64,000 nucleotides of DNA from Streptomyces europaeiscabiei (GCF_036346855.1 NZ_CP107841.1:6886001-6950000), one strand, 5' to 3'. Positions 33,863 through 43,184 are shown, numbered from the stretch's first letter. Made by a program: numbers and translations. The notes: generated by a model not told the origin, from the sequence alone.

Positions 33863-34818
33863 GGGTCCTGCTGATCGGAGCCAACGGATACCTCGGCCGC
33901 TTCGTCGCCGAACGCCTGCTCGCCGACCCGGCCGTCCAGCTCACCGCGCTCGGCCGTGGCGACGACGCCGACGTACGGTTCGACCTCGCCACCGGCAGCC
34001 CAGGCGCGCTCACCCGCTTCCTGGACGCTGTCCACCCCGGAGTCGTCGTCAACTGCGCCGGCGCCACCCGCGGCGGCGCCCGCGAACTCACCCGGCACAA
34101 CACCGTCGCCGTCGCCACCGTCTGCGAGGCCCTGCGCCGCAGCGGCTGCGGGGCCCGCCTGGTACAGCTCGGCTGCGGCGCCGAATACGGGCCCAGCCAG
34201 CCAGGCTCCTCCACCGCCGAGGACGCCGTGCCCCGCCCCGGCGGCCCGTACGGCGTGAGCAAGCTCGCCGCCACCGAGCTCGTCCTCGGCTCCGGCCTGG
34301 ACGCCGTGGTCCTCCGCGTCTTCTCGCCTGCCGGACCCGGCACGCCGGCCGGTTCCCCGCTCGGCCGACTCGCCGAAGCCATGCGCCGCGCCATGCAGTC
34401 CGGCGACGGCGAACTCAAACTCGGCGGGCTCGGCGTCCAGCGCGACTTCGTCGACGTCCGCGACGTCGCCCGCGCCGTCCATGCCGCCTCGCTCTCCGCG
34501 GCCCAGGGCGTGATCAACATCGGCTCGGGTCGCGCCGTGCGTCTCCGCGACGCCGCGGCCGTCCTCGCCCGCGTGGCCGGCTACGGCGGCGCCCTCCACG
34601 AACTCGACTCCCCAACCGGCCCCCTCAGGCCCGCCATCGGCCACCCCCGCCCCGAACCGGACCACGCGGCCCCCGTCTCCTACCCCTACCCGGACGGCTG
34701 CGGCAGCTGGCAGCAGGCCGACGTCCGCACCGCTCGCGACCGGCTCGGCTGGCGGCCCAGGATCAACCTCGAGGAGTCCCTCGCCGACATCTGGATGGAG
34801 GCGGCGTGCCGTATCTGA
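33859..34818 (+). CDS. NAD-dependent epimerase/dehydratase (extended SDR)
   Basis: A nucleotide-sugar-modifying SDR of 319 residues. The Rossmann motif is LLIGANGYLGRFVAERLL, followed by NCAGATRGG and the catalytic pair Y131-x3-K135 in PYGVSK, with a preceding Gly-Cys-Gly-Ala loop where the Ser/Thr of the triad would be expected. The RDFVDVRDVARAVHAA segment is typical of UDP-sugar 4-epimerases. In the context of a PelF-like transferase it could supply UDP-GalNAc or UDP-Gal, as PelX or Uge3 do elsewhere, but the exact substrate cannot be read from sequence. The ATG at 33859 overlaps the stop of a short leader frame. Its end overlaps the start of the spherulin-4 gene by 13 bases. Confidence 0.87.
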   Translation: MRVLLIGANGYLGRFVAERLLADPAVQLTALGRGDDADVRFDLATGSPGALTRFLDAVHPGVVVNCAGATRGGARELTRHNTVAVATVCEALRRSGCGARLVQLGCGAEYGPSQPGSSTAEDAVPRPGGPYGVSKLAATELVLGSGLDAVVLRVFSPAGPGTPAGSPLGRLAEAMRRAMQSGDGELKLGGLGVQRDFVDVRDVARAVHAASLSAAQGVINIGSGRAVRLRDAAAVLARVAGYGGALHELDSPTGPLRPAIGHPRPEPDHAAPVSYPYPDGCGSWQQADVRTARDRLGWRPRINLEESLADIWMEAACRI

Positions 34819-35555
34819 CCCCCGCCCCGTCCGGCATCACGAGCACCGGCCTAAGCCTCGGCTTCGGCATCCCCGGCTATGCGCACCCCCTCGTCGCCCC
34901 ACTCGAGTGGGGCGAACTCACCCGCCCCGGCACCCCCCTGCACTGGGTCGTCCTGAACGTCTCCGACGGTCCCGGCAGCCGGCCCGACCCCCACTGCCTG
35001 GAAGCCGCCGGACGGCTGCGGAACGCGGGCGTCCGGGTCCTCGGTCACCTGGACGTGACCTACGGGGCGCGCACCTACGCCGAAATCGCCTTCGACGCGC
35101 GCCGCTATCTCGACTGGTACCGGATCGACGGCTTCCTCCTGGACCGCTGCCCCACCGAGCGCAGCGCCCTGCCCGAGACCGCCCGCACGGTCACCGCGCT
35201 CCGCGCACTCCTCGGCGGCGGTCACATCGTCCTCGGCCATGGCATCCATCCACATCCCGGGTATGCCGAGACCGCCGACCAACTGGTGACCTTCTCCGGG
35301 CCCTGGAACGACTACCGCTGGTCGCAGGTGGCCGAGTGGACCGCCGACCATCCGCCCGAGCGCTTCTGTCACTTCGTCCACGGTGTCCCGCGCGGCCACC
35401 TCGACGAGGCGCTGCGCATCGCCCGCTGGCAGGGCGCCGCCACGATCTACTTCACCGACCGCACGGACCGCGGCGGCCGGATCGACCCCTGGGAGGCGAT
35501 GCCCGGCTACTGGGACGACATCGTCTCGCTGATTGGAACGGGTGTCTCGGAATGA
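34806..35555 (+). CDS. Spherulin-4 family (GH135-like) putative glycoside hydrolase
   Basis: A 249-residue TIM-barrel-like protein of the spherulation-specific family 4. Indicative segments are GFGIPGYAHPLVAPLEWGEL, LHWVVLNVSDGPGS, VLGHLDVTYGARTYAEIAFDARRYLDWYRIDGFLLDRCPTE, ATIYFTDRTDRGGRIDPWEAMPGYWDDIVSLI. Characterised spherulin-4 enzymes such as Aspergillus Sph3 cleave galactosaminogalactan, and the conserved acidic residues at the strand ends (VTYG and DGFLLD loops) fit a hydrolase. No signal peptide is visible, so its site of action is unclear. The GTG at 34806 overlaps the epimerase gene by 13 bases, which implies coordinated translation and a shared polysaccharide pathway. Confidence 0.83.
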   Translation: MPYLTPAPSGITSTGLSLGFGIPGYAHPLVAPLEWGELTRPGTPLHWVVLNVSDGPGSRPDPHCLEAAGRLRNAGVRVLGHLDVTYGARTYAEIAFDARRYLDWYRIDGFLLDRCPTERSALPETARTVTALRALLGGGHIVLGHGIHPHPGYAETADQLVTFSGPWNDYRWSQVAEWTADHPPERFCHFVHGVPRGHLDEALRIARWQGAATIYFTDRTDRGGRIDPWEAMPGYWDDIVSLIGTGVSE

Positions 35556-35618
35556 AAGAGGGCGTGGCAGTGTTACGGGGAGAACAACTGTAGTGATTGA
35601 CCGACCAACGGAGTCCCC

Positions 35619-36797
35619 GTGTCGCTGCCACCCCTGGTCGAGCCCGCTTCCGAGCTCACCGTAGACGAGGTTCGCAGGTACTCCCGCCACCTGATCATCC
35701 CCGACGTGGGGATGGACGGGCAGAAGCGGCTGAAGAACGCCAAGGTGCTCTGCGTGGGCGCCGGCGGCCTGGGCTCGCCGGCGCTGATGTACCTGGCCGC
35801 GGCGGGCGTCGGGACGCTCGGCATCGTGGAGTTCGACGAGGTCGACGAGTCGAACCTGCAGCGCCAGATCATTCACAGCCAGGCCGACATCGGCCGCTCC
35901 AAGGCCGCGTCCGCGCGCGACTCCGTTCTCGGCATCAACCCGTACGTGAACGTGATCCTCCACGAAGAGCGGCTCGAGGCCGAGAACGTGAAGGAGATCT
36001 TCAGCCAGTACGACCTGATCGTCGACGGCACGGACAACTTCGCGACCCGCTACCTGGTCAACGACGCGGCCGTGCTGCTGAACAAGCCGTACGTCTGGGG
36101 CTCGATCTACCGCTTCGACGGCCAGGCCTCCGTCTTCTGGGCCGAGCACGGCCCCTGCTACCGCTGCCTCTACCCGGAGCCCCCGCCGCCGGGCATGGTC
36201 CCCTCCTGCGCCGAGGGCGGCGTCCTCGGGGTGCTGTGCGCGTCCATCGGTTCCATCCAGGTCAACGAGGCCATCAAGCTTCTCGCGGGCATCGGTGAGC
36301 CGCTCGTCGGCCGCCTGATGATCTACGACGCCCTGGAGATGCAGTACCGCCAGGTCAAGGTCCGCAAGGACCCGAACTGCGCGGTCTGCGGCGAGAACCC
36401 CACCGTCACCGAGCTCATCGACTACGAGGCCTTCTGCGGCGTTGTCTCCGAGGAGGCCCAGGAGGCGGCCGCCGGCTCGACGATCACTCCCAAGCAGCTC
36501 AAGGAGTGGATCGACGACGGCGAGAACATCGAGATCATCGATGTCCGCGAGATCAACGAGTACGAGATCGTCTCCATCCCGGGCGCCAAGCTGATCCCGA
36601 AGAACGAGTTCCTCATGGGCACTGCCCTGGAGGCCCTCCCGCAGGACAAGAAGATCGTCCTGCACTGCAAGACGGGCGTCCGCAGTGCGGAAGTCCTCGC
36701 GGTCCTGAAGTCGGCGGGCTTCGCCGACGCGGTGCACGTCGGCGGTGGCGTGATCGGCTGGGTCAACCAGATCGAGCCGAACAAGCCGGTCTACTAG
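35619..36797 (+). CDS. moeZ: Adenylyltransferase/sulfurtransferase MoeZ
   Basis: An E1-like adenylyltransferase fused to a rhodanese domain (392 residues), which activates ubiquitin-like sulfur carriers (such as MoaD or ThiS/CysO types) and transfers sulfur. The N-terminal half has the ATP-binding motif VGAGGLGSPALMYLAAAG, NLQRQIIHS, VDGTDNFATRYLVNDA and zinc cysteines in CYRCLYPEPPP and CAVCG. The C-terminal rhodanese (about 290-392) has IIDVREINEYEI and the active-site loop HCKTGVRS with the persulfide Cys. The GTG at 35619 has AACGGAG upstream. It corresponds to mycobacterial Rv3206c and is followed by a hairpin. Confidence 0.95.
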   Translation: MSLPPLVEPASELTVDEVRRYSRHLIIPDVGMDGQKRLKNAKVLCVGAGGLGSPALMYLAAAGVGTLGIVEFDEVDESNLQRQIIHSQADIGRSKAASARDSVLGINPYVNVILHEERLEAENVKEIFSQYDLIVDGTDNFATRYLVNDAAVLLNKPYVWGSIYRFDGQASVFWAEHGPCYRCLYPEPPPPGMVPSCAEGGVLGVLCASIGSIQVNEAIKLLAGIGEPLVGRLMIYDALEMQYRQVKVRKDPNCAVCGENPTVTELIDYEAFCGVVSEEAQEAAAGSTITPKQLKEWIDDGENIEIIDVREINEYEIVSIPGAKLIPKNEFLMGTALEALPQDKKIVLHCKTGVRSAEVLAVLKSAGFADAVHVGGGVIGWVNQIEPNKPVY

Positions 36798-36813
36798 GCA
36801 CACGCCTTCCAGG

Positions 36814-36846
36814 GAGGGGCTCGGCGCCACGGGTGCCGGGCCCCTC
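36814..36846. terminator. Terminator hairpin between moeZ and the convergent hydrolase
   Basis: Fifteen-base arms with two G-T wobbles around an ACG loop, 17 bases after the moeZ stop. Confidence 0.7.
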
Positions 36847-36889
36847 ACCGCTGCCGCCCCCCTCGGCTCGAGTCGGCGGCCGTGACGGT

Positions 36890-38404
36890 CTACGCGCAGA
36901 CCTTGCCGTCCTTCGGCACCGTCCCGTCCAGCAGATACGCGTTCACCGTCGAGTCGACACAGCTGCTGCCGCTGCCGTACGCGCCATGCCCCTCGCCCTT
37001 CCAGGTGAGCATCACACCGACACCTTCGCCCAGTTCCCCGGCCATCTTCCGCGCCCCCTCGTAGGGCGTCGCCGGATCGCCGGTGTTGCCCACCACGAGG
37101 ACGGGCGCCGCTCCCGGTGCGCTCACCTCCGGTGAGTCCGTCAGGCCCGGCACCGGCCAGTCGTGGCACCAGCCTGCGGTGTCCCAGCCCAGGAATTCGC
37201 CGAAGACGGGGGAGATCTCCCGGAACTCGGGCAGCAGCTTCTTCGTCTCCTCCGGACTCGGCCGCTGCTTCTGGTCCAGGCACGATATGACCCGTTGGGA
37301 GTGGGTCGTGGTGCCGTAGCGGCCCGACGGATCACGCTCGTTGTATCCGTCGGCCAGTGCGAGCAGCTCGGTGCCGTCGCCGTCCTCGGCCGCGTCGAGC
37401 GCACTGGTCAGCGTGGGCCAGCTCTGCTCGCTGTAGAGCGGCAGGACGATGCCGGTGGTCGCCAGCGTCTGGGTGAGCTCGCGGCCGGACGTCGTCGCCA
37501 GCGGCTCGGCGTCGATCCGCTCCAGCAACTCCTCGATCTTCCGGGTGCCCTCCTCGGGGTCCTGGCCGGTGGACTTCAGGTAGTTGTCGAGAGCGCGCTG
37601 GAAGCCCAGGGCCTGGTTCTTCGCGTGGCCCACCGTGTCGGCGGTCGGGTCGACCACCGCGTCCAGGACCAGGTGTCCCACGTTCTCGGGGAACAGGTGG
37701 GCGTAGACGCCGCCGAGTTCGGTGCCGTAGGAGATGCCGAAGTAGTGCGTCCTCTCGTCGCCGAGGGCCTGGCGCATGAGGTCCATGTCGCGGGCGGTCT
37801 CGGTGGTCGACACATGCGACAGCAGCTTGCCCGCGGCCTTCTCACAGCCCGCGCCGAAGGCGGTCGCGTCCTTGAAGAAGGCCGTCTCCTCGGTCACGTC
37901 GTCCGGTGTGGCGTCCACCGACTCGCCCGCCTGGATCTCCTTGTCGCTTCGACAGCGCACCCCCTCGCTCGCGGCCACCCCGCGAGGGTCCCAGCTCACC
38001 AGGTCGTACCGCTCGTGCAGTTCGCTCGTGAGTCCCGCGTACGACGGCAGCGTGGACACGCCGGAGCCGCCGGGCCCGCCGAAGTTGAACAGGAGGGAGC
38101 CGATACGTTCGTCGGCGTCGCCGGTCGCCCTGCTGCGGATCAGCGCGAGCCCGATCGTCCCGTCGTCCGGGTTCGCGTAGTCCAGCGGCACCTTCAGCGT
38201 CGCGCACTGCCAGTCGTCGCCCGGTGCCGGGCCCTCCGAAGTCGCCTTGCAGCGCCCCCAGCCGAGCTTCTGGGGCGCCGGTGAGGAGGCCGAGGCCTTT
38301 CCGTCGTCCGCCTCCTCACCCGCCCGGTCGTCACTGCCGCCGCTACAGCCGGCGATCAGCAGCACGGCTGCGGCCACAGCCGCCCCCCGTGAAAATCGCG
38401 CCAT
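36890..38404 (-). CDS. Lipoprotein alpha/beta hydrolase (tripeptidyl aminopeptidase type)
   Basis: A secreted lipoprotein hydrolase of 504 residues. The signal peptide MARFSRGAAVAAAVLLIAGC ends in a lipobox cysteine. The hydrolase has the oxyanion turn NFGGPGGSG, DPRGVAAS, the nucleophile elbow FGISYGTELGG, the acid in VVGNTGDPATPY and the His in GEGHGAYGSG. The C-terminal region matches the TAP-like domain of Streptomyces tripeptidyl aminopeptidases (SlpD/SlpE type). It likely trims peptides in the envelope. The ATG at 38404 has GAGGGGGAC upstream. The gene at 38523-40073 is a clear paralogue in tandem, sharing the catalytic motifs nearly verbatim. Confidence 0.92.
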   Translation of the reverse strand: MARFSRGAAVAAAVLLIAGCSGGSDDRAGEEADDGKASASSPAPQKLGWGRCKATSEGPAPGDDWQCATLKVPLDYANPDDGTIGLALIRSRATGDADERIGSLLFNFGGPGGSGVSTLPSYAGLTSELHERYDLVSWDPRGVAASEGVRCRSDKEIQAGESVDATPDDVTEETAFFKDATAFGAGCEKAAGKLLSHVSTTETARDMDLMRQALGDERTHYFGISYGTELGGVYAHLFPENVGHLVLDAVVDPTADTVGHAKNQALGFQRALDNYLKSTGQDPEEGTRKIEELLERIDAEPLATTSGRELTQTLATTGIVLPLYSEQSWPTLTSALDAAEDGDGTELLALADGYNERDPSGRYGTTTHSQRVISCLDQKQRPSPEETKKLLPEFREISPVFGEFLGWDTAGWCHDWPVPGLTDSPEVSAPGAAPVLVVGNTGDPATPYEGARKMAGELGEGVGVMLTWKGEGHGAYGSGSSCVDSTVNAYLLDGTVPKDGKVCA

Positions 38405-38496
38405 GCGTACGTCCCCCTCTCGCGATACCGTCCGCCGGATGTCCCGAATGGCGGTCATGCCATGGTATGCGGATTGCAGTGAATGCCGAGATTGCC

Positions 38497-38505
38497 TGTG
38501 GATAA
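38497..38505 (-). promoter_or_regulatory. DnaA-box-like site (TTATCCACA)
   Basis: TGTGGATAA on the + strand is the complement of TTATCCACA. It lies upstream of the 38404 gene in a small intergenic space. A single box could be chance. Confidence 0.35.
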
Positions 38506-38522
38506 CGTTCTGACCTGCACTT

Positions 38523-40073
38523 TTATGAGCAGACCGTGCCGGCCTTCGGCACCCTCCCCCTCAGCAGGTAACCGTCCACGGCCGTCTGGACGCACGCATT
38601 CCCGCTGTTGTACGCACCGTGCCCCTGGCCCTTGTATGTCAGCTCGATCCCGACGCCCGCCCCGAGCGCCTCCATCATTTTCCGCGCGCCCGCGTACGGT
38701 GTGGCCGGGTCGCCCGTGTTGCCGATGACGAGGATCGGCGCCGAGCCCGGGGCGCGCACGTCGGGATGGTCGGCCGCGCCGGGGACCGCCCAGTCGGTGC
38801 AGGTGAGCAACTGCCAGGCGAGCCATTCGCCGAAGACGGGCGAGGCCGCCCGGAACTCGGCCAGCTTCGCCTCCACGTCCTGTGTGGTGTAGCGCGGCTT
38901 GTCGTCCGAGCAGCTGATGGAGACGTGCGCCGCGGCGGCGTTGCTGTACTCGCCGTTCTCGCTGCGCCCGTTCAGCGAGTCGGACAGCAGCATCAGCAGG
39001 CTGCCGTCCCCGTCGTACGCCATCTGGAGGCCCTCCGTCAGATACGGCCAGAGGTCCTGGGAGTACAGGGCCTGGGCGATCCCTTTCGTGGCCGAGGACT
39101 GGGTCAGGTCGCGGCGGAAGGTTCCCGTGATCGGCCTGGCGTCGAGGTCGTCGAGCAGCTTGGTGATCCGGTTCTTGACGTCCTGCTCGGTGTCGCCGAC
39201 CGGGCAGTCCTCCTCCTTCGACACGCAGTCCCGTGCGTAGTTGTCGAGCGCCAGTTGGAACCCCTTGGCCTGTCCGAGCGAGCCCCGATCGTCCGTCTGT
39301 GTCGGGTCGACGACCGCGTCGAACACCGCCCGTCCCACGTTCTTGGGGAACAGATGGGCGTAGACGCCGCCGAGTTCGGTGCCGTAGGAGATGCCGAAGT
39401 AGTGGAGCTTGTCGTCGCCGAGGACCTGCCGCATGAGGTCCAGGTCGCGGGCCGCGTCCGTGGTGCGGACGTAGGGGAGGGTCTTGCCGGAGTTCTTCTC
39501 GCAGGCGGAGTTGAACGCCTTCGTGTGGTCGAGGAACTCCTTCCGCTCGGCCGCGTCGTCCGGTGTCCCGTCCTGTTGGAAGTACTCGTCGAGTTCCTCG
39601 TCGTCCTCGCACTCGATGCCGGCGCTGCGGCCGACGCCACGCGGATCGAAGCTCACCAGGTCGTAGCGGGTGCGCAGTTTCGCGTAGTCCGCACCGGAGG
39701 AGGGGAGCGCCTTGACGCCCGAGCCGCCGGGGCCGCCGAAGTTGAAGACGAGCGAGCCGATGCGCTGGTCGGCGGCGCCGCCGGCCCTGGCCCGGATCAG
39801 CGCGATGGGGATGGTGTCGCCCCTGGGCTCGTCCCAGTCGAGGGGCGCCCGCATGGTCGCGCACTGCCAGACGTCGCCGTCCGGCAGCGGTGAGGGCGCG
39901 GCGCCGCCGCCCTCGGATTCGGAGGGTGCCTCGCAGGTCTCCCAGCTCAGCTTCTGGGAGGTCAGGTCCTCGTCGTCCCCCTTGGCGTCGTCGCCACAGC
40001 CGGCCGCCGACAGAGACAGCAGGACGGCGATCGCGGTCACGGCAACGGCACGCGGCCGGGGCGGGGTGGGCAT
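38523..40073 (-). CDS. Lipoprotein alpha/beta hydrolase (tripeptidyl aminopeptidase type), paralogue
   Basis: A 516-residue paralogue of the downstream hydrolase. The signal peptide AVAVTAIAVLLSLSAAGC ends in the lipobox cysteine. The catalytic motifs are NFGGPGGSG, DPRGVGRSAGI, FGISYGTELGG, VIGNTGDPATPY and GQGHGAYNSG. A conserved Cys pair (QLLTCTD; TVCS at the end) suggests disulfides. It is expected to act on short peptides outside the membrane. The ATG at 40073 precedes the signal peptide; the longer frame lacks coding character. The tandem arrangement with 118 bases between genes points to an ancient duplication. Confidence 0.92.
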   Translation of the reverse strand: MPTPPRPRAVAVTAIAVLLSLSAAGCGDDAKGDDEDLTSQKLSWETCEAPSESEGGGAAPSPLPDGDVWQCATMRAPLDWDEPRGDTIPIALIRARAGGAADQRIGSLVFNFGGPGGSGVKALPSSGADYAKLRTRYDLVSFDPRGVGRSAGIECEDDEELDEYFQQDGTPDDAAERKEFLDHTKAFNSACEKNSGKTLPYVRTTDAARDLDLMRQVLGDDKLHYFGISYGTELGGVYAHLFPKNVGRAVFDAVVDPTQTDDRGSLGQAKGFQLALDNYARDCVSKEEDCPVGDTEQDVKNRITKLLDDLDARPITGTFRRDLTQSSATKGIAQALYSQDLWPYLTEGLQMAYDGDGSLLMLLSDSLNGRSENGEYSNAAAAHVSISCSDDKPRYTTQDVEAKLAEFRAASPVFGEWLAWQLLTCTDWAVPGAADHPDVRAPGSAPILVIGNTGDPATPYAGARKMMEALGAGVGIELTYKGQGHGAYNSGNACVQTAVDGYLLRGRVPKAGTVCS

Positions 40074-40197
40074 GCACCCATCCTGGAGCCGCCCGGGTCG
40101 GCGCGCTCGGGACGCGGGCCGTGCGGGTGAGGCACGGCACCCGCGCGCAGCCCCGGGGTGAGTTCGGAAAAGGGGACCCACGCGCGCGTGGACCTGC

Positions 40198-42999
40198 CTA
40201 GAGAGCGCCCTTTCGGGACAGTTGGTTGAAGGCCAGCCACCCCGGCAGTACGGGCAGCCACAGCGTCAGCAGTCGGAACAGCAGCACCGCAGGCGCGGCG
40301 ACCTCCAAAGGGAGCCCCACGGCGGTCAGACCGAAGGTCAGGGTGGCCTCGACGGCGCCCACACCACCTGGGGTCGGCGCTGCGGACCCCAGTGCGTTGC
40401 CGGCGAGGAAAACGACGGCGATGCTGGCGATGCTGATCGAGGCCGCGTCGTTGCCGAAGGCGCGGATCGAGGCGTCCAGGCAGAGCACGAAACAGCCGGT
40501 GAGCAGCAGCATGCCGCCGATTCCGGTGATCAGCTTCTGCGGCCGTTGCAGGATGTCGAGCATGCGCGGTACGACACCGGCGAAGAGTGACCGCACGCGC
40601 GTGACGACGAATTTGCGCAGGAACGGGATCGACGTCACGACCAGAACGAGCACCGCGACCGTCAACAGGCCCGCGATGACGGTACGCGACGGCGACAGGG
40701 ACGGTGTCTTCTCGGTGCCGGTCAGATAGCCGAAGGCGAGCAGCATCAGGATGTGGCAGCCGAGCCCGAAGAGTTGCGACGCGCCGACACTCGCCACCGC
40801 GAGCCCCGGACGCACACCCGCACGCTGCAGGAAGCGTGTGTTGAGTGCCACACCGCCCACCGCGGCCGGCGCCACGATCTTCACGAACGATCCCGCGACC
40901 TGTGCCGCCACGGTTCGCAGGAACGGCACCCGCTCCGGCACGAAGCCCAGCAGGCTCATCGCCGCAGCCACGTAGCTCAGCGCCGAGAAGAACACGGCCG
41001 CGGCGACCCAGCCCCACTCCGCGTTCTCGATGAGTGGCCCGAACTCGGTGTGGGTGAGCTGGGTCAGCAGGAAGTACGCACCGATCGCACCGGCGATGAG
41101 ACTGATCAGGGTGCGCGGCTTGACCCGCTCCAGCCGGGCCGGTTCGACCGGTGCCTGGGGCCTTATCAGGAGCACCTGGTGGCGGATCTGGGTGAGCAGG
41201 TCCTCCTCGCGGGCCTCCTCCAGGGCCTCGTCGATCGCTCGCTTCTCGGCCCGCTGCTCGGCCCGTACGGCCTTTTTGTCGGCCTTGCCGGGCTCGGTGG
41301 CCTTGACGTGCTCCTCCGCGCGGGCCTGCTTGGCCAGGTGGGACGCCTCCAGGACCGCCTCGCGCTCGCGTTCGGCGCGCTCGCGGGCCAGTCTGCGCAG
41401 GGTCGCGCGCGTGGAGCGCGAGAGCGCGATGGGCTGCAGCATCGGCAGACAGTCGGCCACCGCGTCGGGGCCGAGCACGCTCACCGCCGAGGCCACGGCG
41501 CGTTCGGCGCCCACGCGCAGGCCCAATGTCGTCAGGAGTTGGGAGACGTCCATGCGGAGCACCAGGTCGCCGGCCGCGATCTCACCGACCCGCAGATCGG
41601 TCAGGATCACCATGCCGGAACGATCCACCAGGACCGCGTCGCCCACGAGCCTGCGGTGCGCGATGCGCCGTGACTGCAGTGCCTTCACCTGGTGCCAGGT
41701 GTCCGACATCAGCTCGTCGGTGACCTCGTCGTCCGCCAGGGAGTCCAGGGTGCGGCCGCCGGTGTGCTCGTAGACGAGCATCACGGCGTCCGGTCCGAGT
41801 TCGGAGGTCGCGATCAGCTTGGGTGCGTTGGCGCCGGCCGCGATGGCCGCGTACGCGAGCAGGGCCTCCTGTTCCAGCGCCTGGCGCAGTGACTGAAGGC
41901 TGCGGCGTGTGGTGATGCCGCGCAGCGTCAGCCGCCGCCAGACGCGGTAGAAGAAGCCCTGCGCCTGCTGTTCCCGGTCGACGACGGTGACGTCCAGGGG
42001 TGGACCGTCCTCCAAGGTCACGAAGTACCGGCGGCCCCGGTCACCGCCCTCCGCCGTGTCCGGGATCTCCTCACGGGCCGCGCTCACCGGTTTGAAGCCG
42101 ACCCGCCTGAGGCCGGCCATCAGGGTCCGGCCGGTCGGGCGTACGTTCGGGGAGCCGACCGCGTACAGCGTCCCGTAGGCGACGGTCCAGCCGATCAACA
42201 CCGTCAGGATGATCGAGAACGGTGTCGTGTAGCCGGTGACCAGCATCGAGAAGGCGTCCAGCAGCAGCACGATCCACAGCACGCCGCGCCAGCGCGGTCT
42301 GCGGGACATGCCGACGGCGGTCATGTAGGCGATGACCGGCGCGAGGTAGCCGTGCACGGGGTCGGTGAGGGCGTGGATGTCGCCGGGTGAGGGCTGGGTG
42401 AGCGCTTCCTGGATCGAGTCGGGGGCAGCCCTGGCGACCCACAGGTCTGTCGCCAGCGTCACTCCGTGTGCCAGGACCGCCGCGAGCACGCCGTCGGCGA
42501 TGCGCAGCCCGTCCCGCTTGATCAGCCGCTCGATCGCGAAGGCGACCGGCACCAGCAGGATCGCGATGCTCGACCCGAGGCCCGCGAGCTTGATCAGAAG
42601 ATCGGGCGCCTGCCCCGTGCCCTTGTTGATGTCCTGTTCGAGCCCGGAGGTGGTGCCGTGGGCGAACGCGGCGATCGCCAGCAGGACGATGATCCCGAGG
42701 ACGCCGACGGCCAGCCGCATGAGGTCGGAAGGACGGTGCACGCGCGCGGGGAGCAACGGTTCGTCGCCCTCGACCTCCTCGGCGTGAGCCTCCTCAAGGT
42801 CGTCCTCGTCGCGCTCCTCCTGCCGCTTCTCGTTCTCGTGCGTCACGGGGGAGGCTGTTTCGGCCGCGGGCGGGGTGGTGCCGGATGTCTTTTTCGAGAC
42901 GTTTTCGGTGCTCTTGTCGCCTTCCTCGGCGGTGTCCGGGCGCGAAGAGGCGCCAGACGTGCCCGCCGCGTCATCGGGGTGCACGCTCTGCTGCTTCAT
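40198..42999 (-). CDS. Flippase-like (LPG synthetase TM / UPF0104) membrane protein with kinase-like domain
   Basis: A large membrane protein of 933 residues. A charged N-terminus (1-95) leads into about six transmembrane helices (100-300). A cytosolic kinase-like domain (about 330-560) follows, with ANAPKLIATSELGPDAVMLVYEHTGGRTLDSL and AHRRLVGDAVLV...MVILTDLRVGE. Next comes a basic coiled segment (RAEQRAEKRAIDEALEEAREEDLL). The C-terminal region has about eight helices of the lysylphosphatidylglycerol-synthase/UPF0104 transmembrane family, including FFSALSYVAAAMSLLGF and GNALGSAAPTPGGVGAVEATLTFGL. In the kinase-like part the catalytic HxD motif reads HRRL, so activity is doubtful. The ATG at 42999 was chosen over GTG 43023. 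Confidence 0.87.
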   Translation of the reverse strand: MKQQSVHPDDAAGTSGASSRPDTAEEGDKSTENVSKKTSGTTPPAAETASPVTHENEKRQEERDEDDLEEAHAEEVEGDEPLLPARVHRPSDLMRLAVGVLGIIVLLAIAAFAHGTTSGLEQDINKGTGQAPDLLIKLAGLGSSIAILLVPVAFAIERLIKRDGLRIADGVLAAVLAHGVTLATDLWVARAAPDSIQEALTQPSPGDIHALTDPVHGYLAPVIAYMTAVGMSRRPRWRGVLWIVLLLDAFSMLVTGYTTPFSIILTVLIGWTVAYGTLYAVGSPNVRPTGRTLMAGLRRVGFKPVSAAREEIPDTAEGGDRGRRYFVTLEDGPPLDVTVVDREQQAQGFFYRVWRRLTLRGITTRRSLQSLRQALEQEALLAYAAIAAGANAPKLIATSELGPDAVMLVYEHTGGRTLDSLADDEVTDELMSDTWHQVKALQSRRIAHRRLVGDAVLVDRSGMVILTDLRVGEIAAGDLVLRMDVSQLLTTLGLRVGAERAVASAVSVLGPDAVADCLPMLQPIALSRSTRATLRRLARERAEREREAVLEASHLAKQARAEEHVKATEPGKADKKAVRAEQRAEKRAIDEALEEAREEDLLTQIRHQVLLIRPQAPVEPARLERVKPRTLISLIAGAIGAYFLLTQLTHTEFGPLIENAEWGWVAAAVFFSALSYVAAAMSLLGFVPERVPFLRTVAAQVAGSFVKIVAPAAVGGVALNTRFLQRAGVRPGLAVASVGASQLFGLGCHILMLLAFGYLTGTEKTPSLSPSRTVIAGLLTVAVLVLVVTSIPFLRKFVVTRVRSLFAGVVPRMLDILQRPQKLITGIGGMLLLTGCFVLCLDASIRAFGNDAASISIASIAVVFLAGNALGSAAPTPGGVGAVEATLTFGLTAVGLPLEVAAPAVLLFRLLTLWLPVLPGWLAFNQLSRKGAL

Positions 43000-43184
43000 C
43001 GTCTCTTCTTGGTCTCGTATCACCAGTCACCGCCCGCACGATGGTGGCATGCCCGGTGGGCACACAGGGGCATCAGGGTGCAATGCGGGGGCGCACAGTC
43101 TGCCCGAAGACCGCCCCCGGGGCGAGGGACGCACGCGTCGGTCACCACGTCCCATTGTCGGTGGGGTGGGGCAGGATGGGGCGG

